From assembly GCA_963383645.1 (NCBI GenBank), contig OY726563.1:38013331-38077330 (forward strand): a stretch of DNA of 64,000 nucleotides. Direction: 5' to 3'. Positions within the stretch are counted from its first letter, which is position 1; the number at the start of each line of letters is the position of its first letter. This document shows positions 53,945 through 64,000 of the stretch, piece after piece. The stretch is from Muscardinus avellanarius. Taxonomy: Eukaryota > Chordata > Mammalia > Rodentia > Gliridae. Below the pieces are notes generated by a model that was given only the letters and a program-made list of their open reading frames with translations, had not been told where the DNA came from and ran no database searches. The position numbers were made by a program, and so were the translations under genes.

Positions 53945-54201
53945 ATTTCTTTTCTTTTCTTTCTTTTCTTTTTTTCTTTTTTTTTTTTTTTTTTGGTGCA
54001 GTACTGAGGATGGAACCCAGGCACATTCTACCTCAGAGCTACATCCCCAACCCTATTTTTTTTATTCTTTACTTTGAAACTGGCTCTCACTGAGTTGCAA
54101 AGGGCCTCACTAAGTAGCTGAGGCTGGCTGCAAACCTGGATCCTCCCGTTTCAGCGTCCCGAATGCTGGGATTACAAGCGTGTGCCACCACGCCCGGCAC
54201 C
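53945..54201 (-). repeat. SINE with long T/C-rich tail
   Basis: Inverted copy of the subfamily with ctctcactgagttgcaaaggg in the B1 part, ending accacgcccggca. Confidence 0.85.
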
Positions 54202-54226
54202 CTTAAATTTATTTATTTATTATTAT

Positions 54227-54420
54227 TTTTTTTTTGGTGGTATTGGGATTGGAACCCAGGGGCCTTCTACCTCCGGGCTACACTCCCAGAACTATTTTAT
54301 ATTTTATTTGGAAATGGGGTCTCTTAAGCCAGCTGAGGCTGGCTTTGAACCTGCACGATCCTCCTGTCTCAGCCTCCAAAGCTCCAGGATTACAAGTGTG
54401 CACCACCACACCCGGCTTTA
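54227..54420 (-). repeat. SINE, hairpin-like subfamily
   Basis: Inverted copy with the shortened centre taagccagctgaggctggctt. accacgcccggc/accacacccggc and ttaaatttatt occur on both sides, marking its insertion next to the previous copy (target duplication about 54,203 and 54,418). Confidence 0.85.
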
Positions 54421-54487
54421 AATTTATTTCTAAATAATTCTTCTCGATGGTGTGATAAGTAGAACTGTTTTATTTGGGCTTTTTAGT

Positions 54488-54978
54488 TCTTTTATTGGTG
54501 TATTGTAGTTATAGATCATCGTGAGATTCAAAGCGATAGAAACATGCATGCACAGAGCACGTGGTGTATTCCCTCTGCATCTCACCCTGCTCTCCCCGCC
54601 TCCCTCCCGTACATGTTAGTGAGATCAGCAGTGATACCTTCAGATACGAACATAGCATTATTCGCACTGTTCCTTTCCTTCGTCCCACTTTTTGCCCTCT
54701 TCCTCTTCCTCCCCAAACCCCTTCCACTGCTTTACAGATCTCTCTCCGTTTATCTGAAGTCCCTTTTGTTTCCTTTTCTCTCTTTAGAGACTTTCATATT
54801 TGGGAGAACATGTGACCCTCAACTTTCTGCGACTGGCTGATCTCACTTAGCATAATCTTCACTAGTTCCATCCATTTGCCTGCCAATGACATAATTTTGG
54901 TCTTTTTTACGGCTGAGTAAAATTCCATTGTGTGTATATACCACCTTTTTGTTATCCATTCGTCTGCGGATGGACACC
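54488..54978 (-). mobile_element. L1, 5'-truncated 3' end
   Basis: Inverted 3' UTR and about 50 codons of ORF2 (region agttccatccatttgcctgcc to ttatccattcgtctgcgg). Broken. Confidence 0.85.
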
Positions 54979-55017
54979 TAGAATAAAAGAGATAGCATCA
55001 GAGTTCAAAGTGGAGTT

Positions 55018-55210
55018 GTGCCAGGTGTGGTTGTTGCACGCTTGTAACCTCAGCACTTGAGAGGCTGAGACAAGAGGTGGATCACAGGTTTGAGGACAGC
55101 CTCAGCAAATTAGTGAGACCCTGTTTCAAAACAAAAACATAAAGTTGGGCTGGGGATGCAGCTCAGAGTAGAATGCCTAGGTTAAGTCCCCAGTAGTCCT
55201 CCTCCCCCAC
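55018..55210 (+). repeat. SINE (B1-ID dimer)
   Basis: Forward copy, gccaggtgtggttgttgcac to gttaagtccccagtag. Confidence 0.85.
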
Positions 55211-55844
55211 AAAGTGGAATTGTCTTCTCAATTTTATTTTAGATTGTTCATTCCAAGTATAGAAAAATACAACTAATATTTGCACCTTCATCTTGTCTGC
55301 GGCAACAGATCTAAACTCGTTCATTATGTATACACCAATAATGTATCAGTGAATTCCTTGGTATTGTTTACATGAAAGGTATTATTTACATAGATAGTTT
55401 TACTTCTTTCCAAGCTGAATGCATTTTTTTTCTTGCCTAGTTCTCCTGGGTAGAACCTCTAGTACATTGTGAAATAGAAGTGACTGGAGTGGACACCTTA
55501 TCTTGTTCTTGATTGTAAGAAGAAAGCAACCTACTCTTTACCATTAAATATCATGTAAACCGTGGGGTTCTTATAGAAGGCATTTGGGAGGTTGAGGAAG
55601 TTCATCTCTATTCCTAGTTTATTGGATGTTTTCTGTTATGAAAGGGTGCTGGATGTTACCAAATGCTCTTTCTGTGTTTATTGAAATGATCATGCAGTTC
55701 TTGTTTTTATTCTATTAATATTTTTAATATTAATTTATTCTATTAATATGATTAAAATTAATATCACATTAATTGATTTGCATATGTCAAACAAACTTTG
55801 CTTCCTTAAGATAAATTATATTTATTCATGATGTATAATTTTTT

Positions 55845-56032
55845 TGTAATACTGAGGATTGAATCCAGGAATGTTCTACTAATGAGCTACAGTCCCAGCC
55901 CTTTTCAAAAAAAAATTATTTTAAGGCAGGGTCTTACTACATTGCCCTTGCCACTGAGTTGAACTTGAGATCCTCTTGCCTCCACCTCCTGAATAACTGG
56001 GATTATAGGTATGCAGCGCCACACCCACATTC
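55845..56032 (-). repeat. SINE, diverged
   Basis: Inverted copy, gtaatactgaggattgaatc to agcgccacaccca; the B1 part has many substitutions. Confidence 0.75.
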
Positions 56033-56087
56033 CTGGATTCAGTTTGTTAATATTTTGCTAAGATTTGGTGTCAATATTCATAAGAAA

Positions 56088-56302
56088 AGCCAGGCGTGGT
56101 GGCGCACGCTTGTAATCCCAGCATTCGGGAGGATGAGACCTGGAGGATCACGGTTGGTGGACAGCCTCAGCTACTTAGTGAGGCCCTCTGCAACTCAGTG
56201 AGACCCGGTTTCAAAATAAAGAATAAAAAATAGGGGAGGGGGTGTAGCTCGAAGGTCAAATGCCCCTGGGTTCCATCCCCAGACCCGCAAAAAAAAAAAA
56301 AA
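56088..56302 (+). repeat. SINE, young
   Basis: CpG-containing forward copy (gccaggcgtggtggcgcacg) with poly(A) tail. attcataagaaa occurs on both sides (about 56,077 and 56,303): target duplication. Confidence 0.9.
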
Positions 56303-57043
56303 TTCATAAGAAATGTAAATGTCCAATAAGCATATGAAGAGATGCTATCATAGTCATCAAGAAAAAATAATTTAAAGCCTTTATGAGATACTACTTCACA
56401 CTCAAATAGATGGCTATAATAAAAAAAAGTCAAGACATAACAAGTATTGGCAAAGATGTGGAGAAACTGGAGCATTTGTACATTGTTGGTTGTATTATAA
56501 AGTAATGTAGTTACCTTGCTGAACAACTTAGCAATTTCAAATTGTTAGAGTTTAACATATGACTGCTCATAGCAGTATTATTCATAATAGCCAAAACATA
56601 GAGGCAACCCTAATGTCCATCAACTGAAGAATGTATAAACAAAATATGATATATCCATAAATGGAACATTATTCAGCCATGTAAAGCAATGTGGTACTGA
56701 TACATACTATAACACGAATCAACCTGAAAAATTATGAGAAGTGAAAGAAAAATGTCACAAAAGACCACATATTGCATAATTTCATTTATATGAAATATTC
56801 AAAATAGTTAAATCTATGGAGACAGAAAGTAGATTAGTGGTTTCTTGGGAATGAGATGTAAGGTGGATGTTAGATAGAAGAGCAATATACGAGGGGTACA
56901 AAGTTTGTTTTTGAGGTGATGAAAAGGTTCTAAAATTGATCATAGTGGTGGTTGTAGTTATTAGCAAATATACTAAAAATCACTGAACTGTATACTTTAA
57001 ATGTAAGCATTATGTGATATGTGAATTATATCTCAGTAAAACT

Positions 57044-57047
<4 letters not shown>

Positions 57048-57084
<37 letters not shown>

Positions 57085-57277
57085 TACTGGGGATGGAACC
57101 CAGGGGCCTTTTACCTCCGAACTACACTCCCAGACCTATTTTATATTTTATTTGGAAACAAGGTCTAAGTTGCTGAGAGCCTCACTAAGTAGCTGAGGTT
57201 GGCTTCGAACTTGTGTGATCCTCCTGTCTCAGCCTCCCAAGCGCAGGGATTAAAAGTGTGTGCCACCACTCCTGGCT
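57048..57277 (-). repeat. SINE, long subfamily, (TG)18 tail
   Basis: Tail tract at 57,048-57,083. The B1 part lacks a few bases at aaggtctaagttgctgagag. Confidence 0.85.
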
Positions 57278-57303
57278 AAAATTATTTTTTAAATCAATGT
57301 CAA

Positions 57304-57490
57304 ACCGGTCACTGTAGCGCATGCCTGTTATCCCAGTACTTAGGAGGCTGAGATAGGAGGATTATATGTTCAAAATCAACCTCACCCCCACTTAATGAGA
57401 TTCTATTTCAAAATAAAATAGGGCTGGGGCTGTTCCTTGGTGGTAGAATGCCCCATAATTCAATCCCCAGTACCACAAGAAAAAAAAATC
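57304..57490 (+). repeat. SINE (B1-ID dimer)
   Basis: Forward copy, accggtcactgtagcgcatg to attcaatccccagtacc. Confidence 0.85.
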
Positions 57491-58088
57491 AATGCCAAAT
57501 GTAATGATACTTCAGGAGAACTGACTGGTCTGACACATGGATAAATTTGCTAATTGACAAATTTAACAATTTATGCCCTAAGCATTATATAAATGCTGAA
57601 ATAATTGGCCTGAGAGTGCTCTGGGTTAGGCACAGATGCTCCTGCCATCTCCCTACACCACTTTTGCCTCCAGGACATATATCATTTGCTTATTCACCAA
57701 ACTTTTATTGAACTTTCAGTTCACTTGCTTTCAGTGGTGGGAACACATTGACAAATAGGACTGTTTAAACTCCCCATCTAACGGGGGAGACAGACACATA
57801 AATAACATCCACAGGGTCCAATAGCAGGACCTTAGATTTTGTGAATAAGGTTAGATGAATGTCACCCCTTGAGTGAAAACAGAAAATGGATGAGCTTAGC
57901 CATGTGTGGAAGATGCCCAACAGATGGTTTATAAAGGTGCTGCTGATAGAGATCAGAGTCAGATGAAATAACACAAAGCAGGCCTGTGAGAGTGAAGCAT
58001 TGAATCAGGAGATCATGTCCTGAAAATTTATCTGAGCACGCTCTCTTCATCCCTCAGCTTTGCTCTGCCATCTACCCAGGGAGGGAGG

Positions 58089-58090
<2 letters not shown>
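57491..58090. other. Unassigned sequence
   Basis: No repeat or gene recognised. Short minus-strand frames (62-69 codons) look random. Confidence 0.4.
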
Positions 58091-58136
<46 letters not shown>

Positions 58137-58185
58137 CTGGAATTGAACCCAGGGGGCATTCTGCCTCCAGTCCTATGTAATTTTT
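58091..58185 (-). repeat. SINE fragment, ID part with (TG)22 tail
   Basis: Tail tract at 58,091-58,134, then the box B end (ggaattgaacccagggggc). The B1 part is missing; the L1 tail follows. Confidence 0.8.
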
Positions 58186-58189
58186 TATT

Positions 58190-60828
58190 TCTTTTTTTTT
58201 TCTCTTTTAAATTTTTTTGTTGGTGCATTATATTCATACAACATATTGGGGTAAAAAACTGGTGTGTACAAACATGTACTCATCGATGATTTAACCCCTA
58301 CCCAATTCCCACACCATTCCCTCCCAGTCCCTCTCTCCCTTGCTTGGCTTAGTGATTGACTTCGATATGTTTAAGTACATTGTGTGTTTTAGAGATTTTC
58401 CTCTTCCCCCCTCCTTTCTCCTCCTTTAGGTTGTCTTGTTTGCTCCTCTATAGGATTTCCTTTTTCATCTAGAGTTCCTCCTATGACCCATTTCTCCCTA
58501 ACTCTCACATATTAGGGAAAGCATCTGATTTCTTATTTATTCTGACTGGCTAATCTCACTTAGCATAATGTCCTCCAGTTCCATCCATTTCCCTGAAAAT
58601 GATGTAATTGAGTTACCTTTAATGGCTGAGTAAAATTCCATTGTGTACATATCCCACAGTTTTGTAATCCATTCATCTGTTGATGGACATCTTGGCTGGT
58701 TCCATAGTTTGGCTATGGTGAATTGTGCAGCTATGAACATAGATACACATGCATTAGTTTGGCAGTTTGGTTTCTTTTCTTTTGGGTAGATACCCAATAC
58801 TGGTATTGCTGGATCACATGGTAGATTTGTTCCCATTCTTCTGAGGATTCTCCATACTGTTTTCCAAAGTGGTTGCACTAATTTGCAATCCCACCAACAA
58901 TGTCTTAGAGTTCCCACTTCTCCACATCCTCACCAGCATCTGTTGTTGTTTGTGTTTTGAATGATTGCCATTCTAGTTGGAGTTAGGTGAAATCTCAGGG
59001 TAGTTTTGATTTGCATCTCTCTGATTGCCAGTGATGTTGAGCATTTTTTCATGCATTTATTGGCCATTTGAATTTCTTCTTTTGTGAAGTGTCTATTTAG
59101 TTCATTTGCCCATTTTGTTATTGGATGCTTTGTTTTCTTAGTGTTGAGTTTCTTGAGTCCTCTGTATATGATAGGTATTAGTCCTCTATCGGTGGTGTAG
59201 GTGGCAAAAATCTCCCATTCTGTTGGGTCTCCATTGAGGTTCTTGATAGTTTCCTTTGCTGAACAGAAGCTCTTCAGTTTCATGCAATCCCATGTATTGA
59301 TTCTCCTTTTAATATGTTGTGCCTTTGGGGTCTTGTTGAGGAAATGTTTGTCTGTACCTATGTGTTGTAGTGTTGGACCTATGCCCTCTTCAAGGAGCTT
59401 CAAGGTCTCTGGTTTCATTTCCAAGTCTTTGATCCATCGTGAGTTGACTTTTGTACAGGGTAAAAAAGTGGGATTAATATCCAATTTTCTGCATATGGTT
59501 AACCAGTTTTGCCAACACCATTTGTTGAAGAGGCTATCTTTTTTCCAGTGTATGTTTTTGGCCCCTTTGTAAAAAATCAATTGGCTGAAAGTGTGTGGAC
59601 TTGTTTCTGAGTCTTCTATTCTGCTCCATTGGTCTATATATCTGTTCTTTTGCCAGTTCCATGCTGTTTTTATTACAATGGCTTTGTAGTATAGTTTAAA
59701 GTCAGGTATTGTGATTCCTCCTGCGTGGTTTTTGTTGCTGAGAACTTCCTTGGCTATATTGGGCTTTTTGTAATTCCAGATAAATTTAAGGGCTGATTTT
59801 TCTATGTCTATGAGGAATGATCTTGGTAGTTTAATGGGAATTGCATTAAATCTGTAGATCACTTTTGGGAGAATGGCCATTTTAATGATATTTATTCTGC
59901 CAATCCACGAACATGGAAGGTCTTTCCATCTTCTAAGATCTTCTTCGATTTCTTTTTTCAGTGTTTTATAATTTTCTTTGTAGAGATCTTTTACCTCCTT
60001 GGTCAAGTTTATTCCTAAGTATTTTATTTTTTTGTGGGAAATGCTGAGTGGAAGTGTTTTCTGAATTTCTTTTTCAGTGGATTTATGGTTGGTGTACAGG
60101 AAAGCTTCTGATTTTTTAAGATTGATTTTGTATCCAGATACTTTGCTGAATTTGTTGATCAGTTCTATCAGCCCTTTGGTTGAGTTTGTTGGGTTTTCTA
60201 AATATAGTATCATGTCATCTGCAAATAGTGAAAGCTTAAGTTCTTCTTTTCCTATTTGTACTCCTTTGATTTCTTTTTCTTGCCTTATTGCTCTGGCTAG
60301 AGTCTCTAGTACTATATTGAAGAGAAGTGGTGATAGTGGACATCCTTGTCTCATTCCAGTTTTTAGGGGGAATTCTTGAAGTTTTTCCCCATTTAATATG
60401 ATGTTGGCAGTGGGCTTATTGTAGATTGCCTTAATAATGTTGAGATAAGTTCCTTCTATTCCTATTCTCTGCAGTGTTTTTTTATCATAAATGGATATTG
60501 AATTTTATCAAATGCTTTTTCAGCGTCTATTGAGATGATCATGTGGTTTTTGTCTTTGATTCTGTTTATATGATGAATTACATGGATTGATTTTTGTATA
60601 TTGAACCAGCCTTGCATCCCTGGGATGAACCCTACCTGGTCATGGTGAATGATTTTCTTGATGTGTTTTTGAAGGCGTGTTGCTAGTATTTTGTTTGATA
60701 GTTTTGCATCCAAGTTCATCAGAGATATAGGCCTGTAGATATCCTTCCTTGAACTGTCTTTATTTGGTTTGAGTATTAATGTGATGTTGGCTTCATAGAA
60801 TGTATTTGGGAGAGTCCCGGTTTTTTCT
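58190..60828 (-). mobile_element. L1 with the 3' half of ORF2 and 3' UTR
   Basis: Best-preserved L1 of the window. On the minus strand it runs from within the ORF2 reverse-transcriptase domain (about 60,828) to the 3' terminus (inverted gttggtgcattatattcata at about 58,215) and T-rich tail. Its upstream end abuts the 3' end of the second half-L1. Either that element inserted into a longer L1, whose rest lies beyond the window, or this L1 is truncated exactly there. Confidence 0.9.
58537..60828 (-). pseudogene. L1 ORF2 (reverse transcriptase) pseudogene, C-terminal half
   Basis: ORF2p is the L1 endonuclease and reverse transcriptase. Seen here, in order: early RT ([48 protein letters not shown]), the palm region with [15 protein letters not shown] and the catalytic FADD in [15 protein letters not shown], the thumb and linker, and the Cys-rich tail (HCWWDCKLVQPLWKTVW, FIAAQFTIAKLWNQ). 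Two lesions: a frame change in an A7 run near 60,483, and an in-frame TGA at about 58,930, probably from a CGA. Between them 474 codons are open. The endonuclease half is absent. Confidence 0.9.
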
Positions 60829-61159
60829 TTTTTTTTTATTAATTGGTGCACTATATTCATACATCATAGTAGGATACATACTTTTGTACACATACATGCA
60901 CACTTTTCCCAGTCAGCCCCCACCCAATCCCCACCCCATTCTCTCCCTATCCCTCCCTCCCATGCTTGGCTTAGTAGTTGACATCTAGTATTATGGCAAT
61001 TTATCTAAAATTAAAAATGATAATCTCACATAACAGTTTCATTTGTCTGATACCAAGCTTTTGATGACTTAAAGATAACATTTCAATATTTCTTTTTGCT
61101 TTCTTTCTTACCAGAGAATATTTTTTTCTATTTTTTAGGTTAAACTATCATATATTTAT

Positions 61160-61870
61160 ATATTTATTTTTCAGAAAAAAATCTATCCTAATATGGAATA
61201 TGGACTCTAGGTACCCAAAACGATCTTGAAAAAGAACAAAGCTAGAAGATATATATTTTCTGATTTCAAACCATATAAAGCTACAATAATTGAAACAGTG
61301 TAGTACTATTCTAAAGGCAGATATATAAGCCATTGGAGTTAAATAAAAGCCTAGAGCTAAATTCTTCCCTATATTGTCAAGTTATTTTTGACAAGGTTTC
61401 CACTAACATTTGGTGGTGGAAATAATAATCTTTTGACTAAATATTGTAAAAAATAATAATTACATCGAAAAGAATAAAATTTGACCCTTACCTAATCCCA
61501 TATACAAATATTAACTCAAAATAGATAATAGACCTAAATATAAATCTTAAGACTATAAACTTTTAGGAGAAAATCTGGGTCATTAAACCTCACAACATTT
61601 GAAATTGGCAGTGATTTCTTGGTTATGATTTCAATGACACAGGCAACAGAGGAGTATACAAACTACCTAAAAAATAAAAAAAAATATTGTATATCCAAAG
61701 ACAATGTAAACAGAGTTAACAGTTACTAATAGAATGGGATAAAATATTTCCAATTGCTATATCTGAAGGTATATTAATATTCCAACTAGAAATCCTAAAA
61801 ATTAACAACAATAAAGGCAAACAATACCCTTTAGAGATAGGTAAAAGACTAACATAAATAATGAATCTCC
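61160..61870 (+). mobile_element. Antisense L1 ORF2 segment of the second half-L1
   Basis: Relative to its element this older ORF2 piece is inverted, so it reads in ORF2 sense on the plus strand (aagaacaaagctagaagatat, ttaactcaaaatagataatag). It matches 21,075-21,784 reversed. Stops interrupt every frame. Confidence 0.75.
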
Positions 61871-61917
61871 ACAGATAACCAATCTTAGTTGTATGTTGGA
61901 TGGAAAATCTTGTTTCT

Positions 61918-62802
61918 CTAGTTCTGGAGTGTGTTACCTATTTCTTCTTTGCAGTTAATCTCTTTGAGTATTTTCTCTAGTGCTGGTTTTGAAGACATAA
62001 ATTCCTTCAGTTTCTGTTTGTCATGGAAGCTTCTTATTTCTCCATCTAATTTGATAGAAAGTTTTGCTGGGTAGGAAATTTTTGGCTGGAAGTTGTTTTC
62101 TTTCAGAATTGGGAATATGTTACTCCAAGCCCTTCTGGCTCTCATAACTTGGTTTGGGAAGTCTGGAGTGATTCTAATTGGTTTGCCTCTGAATGTCACT
62201 TGGCCCTTTGCTTTTGTTGCCTTTAAGATTCTCTGCTTGGCTTCCACATTGGTCATTTTGACAATTATGTGGCGTGGGGATCCTCTTCTCCGATCCTGTC
62301 TAAAGGGAGTTCTATAAGTTTCCTGGACCTTTGTATCAACCTCTTGCTCTATGTTTGGAAAATTTTTTGCTATTACTTCCTTGAAGAGATTGTTGATCCC
62401 TTTGGTTTCACTTTCTTTTCCCTCCTCTATTCCAATTATTCTTAGGTTAGCTCTCTTAAAATGGGCCCATATTTCTTCAATATCAGATTCCTGCTGTCGG
62501 ATATTTTTTTCTAAATTAGAAACTATGCGTTCATTTTTGGAATGATCATCTTCAAGAAGCGAGATTCTATTCTCCATGTGGTCTAATCTGTTTTTAATAC
62601 TTTGAATTGAGGCCTTTATTTCAATGATTGCATCCTTTATCTCTTTTTGACTCTCTCTGAATTCTTTTGAAAAGTCCTCTATTATTTCTAAAGTTATTTT
62701 CCTGATTTGATCTTCTAGAGATCTTTGGATTTCTGTGTTATCATATTCTGATGTTGTGGGGTTGTGGGCATTCACTGCTCCATTGTTATTTCTCTTTCCC
62801 AT
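61918..62802 (-). CDS. L1 ORF1p, intact 294-residue reading frame
   Basis: ORF1p is a trimeric RNA-binding protein that coats L1 RNA in the cytoplasm and acts as nucleic-acid chaperone. The frame opens with MGKRNNNGAVNAHNPTTSEY. A coiled coil follows at about residues 25-110 (heptads in SIQSIKNRLDHMENRISLL), then the RRM (about 115-215; LRIIGIEEGKE and RHIIVKMTNVEAKQRIL) and the C-terminal domain (about 215-290; FRGKPIRITPDFPNQVMRA, YPAKLSIKLDGEIRSFHDKQ). Length is near that of mammalian ORF1p, slightly short at the C-terminus because of an early TAG compared with the plus-strand copy. No ORF2 follows, so mobility would need ORF2p in trans. Whether it is expressed is unknown. Confidence 0.85.
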   Translation of the reverse strand: MGKRNNNGAVNAHNPTTSEYDNTEIQRSLEDQIRKITLEIIEDFSKEFRESQKEIKDAIIEIKASIQSIKNRLDHMENRISLLEDDHSKNERIVSNLEKNIRQQESDIEEIWAHFKRANLRIIGIEEGKESETKGINNLFKEVIAKNFPNIEQEVDTKVQETYRTPFRQDRRRGSPRHIIVKMTNVEAKQRILKATKAKGQVTFRGKPIRITPDFPNQVMRARRAWSNIFPILKENNFQPKISYPAKLSIKLDGEIRSFHDKQKLKEFMSSKPALEKILKEINCKEEIGNTLQN

Positions 62803-64000
62803 GATTTTGGAAGTTTGTGCCTTCTCTGGGTTCTTCCCTGGGTCACTATGAGTTCACTTAAGATGCTCTGGATCTCGAGTCTGTGGTATCTCAGTCACCA
62901 CTACTCTTTTACTGGGTTGTATCACAAAGTCTCAGACCCAGGGAGACAATCGAGGCTGCTTAGACCATGGGGAGTGCCATGTTGGGCATTCTCCAGTGGG
63001 TAGTTGTGACTATGGTGTGATATCTTTGCCACCGCCACTCCCCACTGGGTTGCACTGCTAAAATCCCTGACCCAGGGAGACTATCTGCGCAAGTCCCTGG
63101 GAGTACAGTACTGTGATTTCTCCCCTAGGGGCTGCAATTTGACGCACGGTTGTTGAGTGCGCTGATGGAGCTGTAGTGAACTCGGTGGATTCGCTACTGC
63201 CGCCACTGGCATTATGGCACCACTGCCACGCCCTCGGCCGTGATGCAGCGTATTTCTTCTCTGGTTTTGAGCTCTGCTCTGAGTCCCTGCCAGGTGTGCT
63301 GTGCCCGACCCTTGGGAGCTTTAGATGTTCCCTGCGCCGACAAAACTGCTGACTGCCGCCCGGCTGTTCACCACCTGCTCATCTCGGCTCGCTGTCCACC
63401 CCTCCTCTTTGGAGCCTGGTGACTGGTTGAGTGCGTTGTTTCTTCAGCCGTCCAGTGAACTCGCCGCTGCTGCCGGCAGTGAGGCGCTGCTGTCGCATCC
63501 TCGGCCGTGAGGTTGGCATAGTTCTTCTCTGGTTTTGAGCTCCACTGAGTCCCTGCGGGGTGTGCTGATCCCGACCCTTGGGAGCTTTAGACGCTCCTTG
63601 CACCAAAAAAACTGCTGACTGCCGCCCGGCTGTTCAGCAGCGGCTCACCTCGGCTCGCTGTCCACCCCTCCTCTCTGGTGCCTGGTTGCTGGTTGAGTGC
63701 GTTGGTCTAGAGCCGTCCGGTGAGCTCGCCGCTGCCGCCAGCAGTAAGGCACTGCTGCTACATCTTAGGCCGAGAGGCCGGCTACCTCCTCTCTGGATTT
63801 GAGCTCCGTTCTGAGTTTCCCTCCTCCCTGGAGCCTGGTGCTGTTAGGAAAGATGTAGGCCGCGCCGCTCCGTGCCATGGCTCTGGCCGCTTTGCGCCAC
63901 GGCTCCAGCTGCTCCGCGCTGCGGCAGCCGCGGCACTTCAGGCTGGTTTCTTTCTGGTGTCTTGTTTTTCCAGCCCTCTTTTTCTCTGTCCCTTGGATTT
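62803..64000 (-). promoter_or_regulatory. L1 5' UTR with three monomers of about 266 bp
   Basis: On the plus-strand text the monomer marker ctctggttttgagctc lies at 63,259 and 63,527 and, with one change, at 63,791 (intervals 268 and 264). Each unit also has ctgctgactgccgcccggct and ctcggctcgctgtccacccc. The first 400 bp before ORF1 are single-copy. CpG-rich. Promoter role inferred from position. Confidence 0.75.

Larger units (their letters stand above)
55205..57045. mobile_element. Ancient L1 (L1M-type) in inverted arrangement
   Basis: 55,211-55,840 is antisense ORF2 (accttatcttgttcttgat, atgctctttctgtgtttattg), while 56,303-57,045 is the sense ORF2 end and 3' UTR (ggcaaagatgtggagaaactg, gtatactttaaatgtaagc, ttatatctcagtaaaac). 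Two SINEs lie between. An inversion at insertion (twin priming) of a single L1 explains both halves. Confidence 0.65.
60836..64000 (-). mobile_element. Second chimeric half-L1, running off the window
   Basis: Minus-strand order: 5' UTR monomers (64,000 down to 62,803), ORF1 (62,802-61,918), antisense older L1 ORF2 (about 61,870-61,160), L1 3' UTR (about 61,140-60,850) and an A-rich tail. Both internal junctions correspond to those of the plus-strand copy at 19,167-22,180. The G-rich 3' UTR, the phrase gataccaagcttttgatgac and the terminal attggtgcac are also shared. The 5' end is outside the window. Confidence 0.9.

Noticed and set aside
58537..60354. Functional reverse transcriptase gene
   Set aside because: The frame is long but lacks the endonuclease half, has an in-frame TGA near 58,930 and a frame change near 60,483. 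It is a truncated L1 pseudogene.

Overview
The window looks like rodent genomic DNA from the squirrel family (Sciuridae). I base this on roughly 75 copies of a dimeric SINE that joins a 7SL-derived B1-like monomer to a tRNA-derived ID monomer (B1-dID/MEN type), on L1 elements with a G-rich 3' UTR, and on rodent-like LTRs. The species assignment is inference. I find no convincing host protein-coding exon, tRNA, rRNA, bacterial gene or CRISPR array. The window is intergenic or intronic, and almost everything recognisable in it is a retrotransposon layer, often nested two or three deep.

Layout. 1-19,160: SINEs in both orientations over ancient L1 and LTR remnants, a 5'-truncated L1 (3.35-4.69 kb), a probable hAT fossil (10.06-10.25 kb), an MLT1-type MaLR LTR (12.0-12.7 kb), a Tigger-type DNA transposon remnant (16.4-16.77 kb) and a second MaLR LTR broken up by five SINEs (17.14-18.46 kb). 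19,167-22,180: an ORF1-only, L1-derived chimera inserted inside a SINE that itself sits inside another SINE. 22-46 kb: further SINEs, L1 fragments, a 998-bp solo LTR with a 4-bp target duplication (29,318-30,315) inside an ancient L1, and a purine tract of more than 500 bp at 35.0-35.55 kb. 46,133-49,944: a non-autonomous endogenous retrovirus with two LTRs that look identical. 50-58 kb: a probable solo LTR, an SVA-like composite retrotransposon (52,200-53,127) and a rearranged ancient L1. 58.2-60.8 kb: the 3' half of an L1 ORF2 on the minus strand. 60.8-64.0 kb: a second copy of the ORF1-only chimera, on the minus strand with a complete ORF1, running off the window edge.

Three things stand out. 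(1) A young LTR element keeps only its cis signals (LTRs, tRNA-Phe-like primer site, purine tract) and a ruined end of gag. Its GC-rich leader carries a 44-bp minisatellite and eight YY1-like motifs. (2) A half-L1 family consists of L1 5' UTR, ORF1, an antisense piece of an older L1 ORF2, and L1 3' UTR. Two copies with matching internal junctions show that the chimera was itself copied. (3) A composite element joins a 50-bp GC-rich VNTR, a promoter-like segment and an L1 3' end, with a 15-bp target duplication; this resembles the architecture of primate SVA. All three would depend on enzymes supplied in trans. All family assignments were made by eye without database searches.
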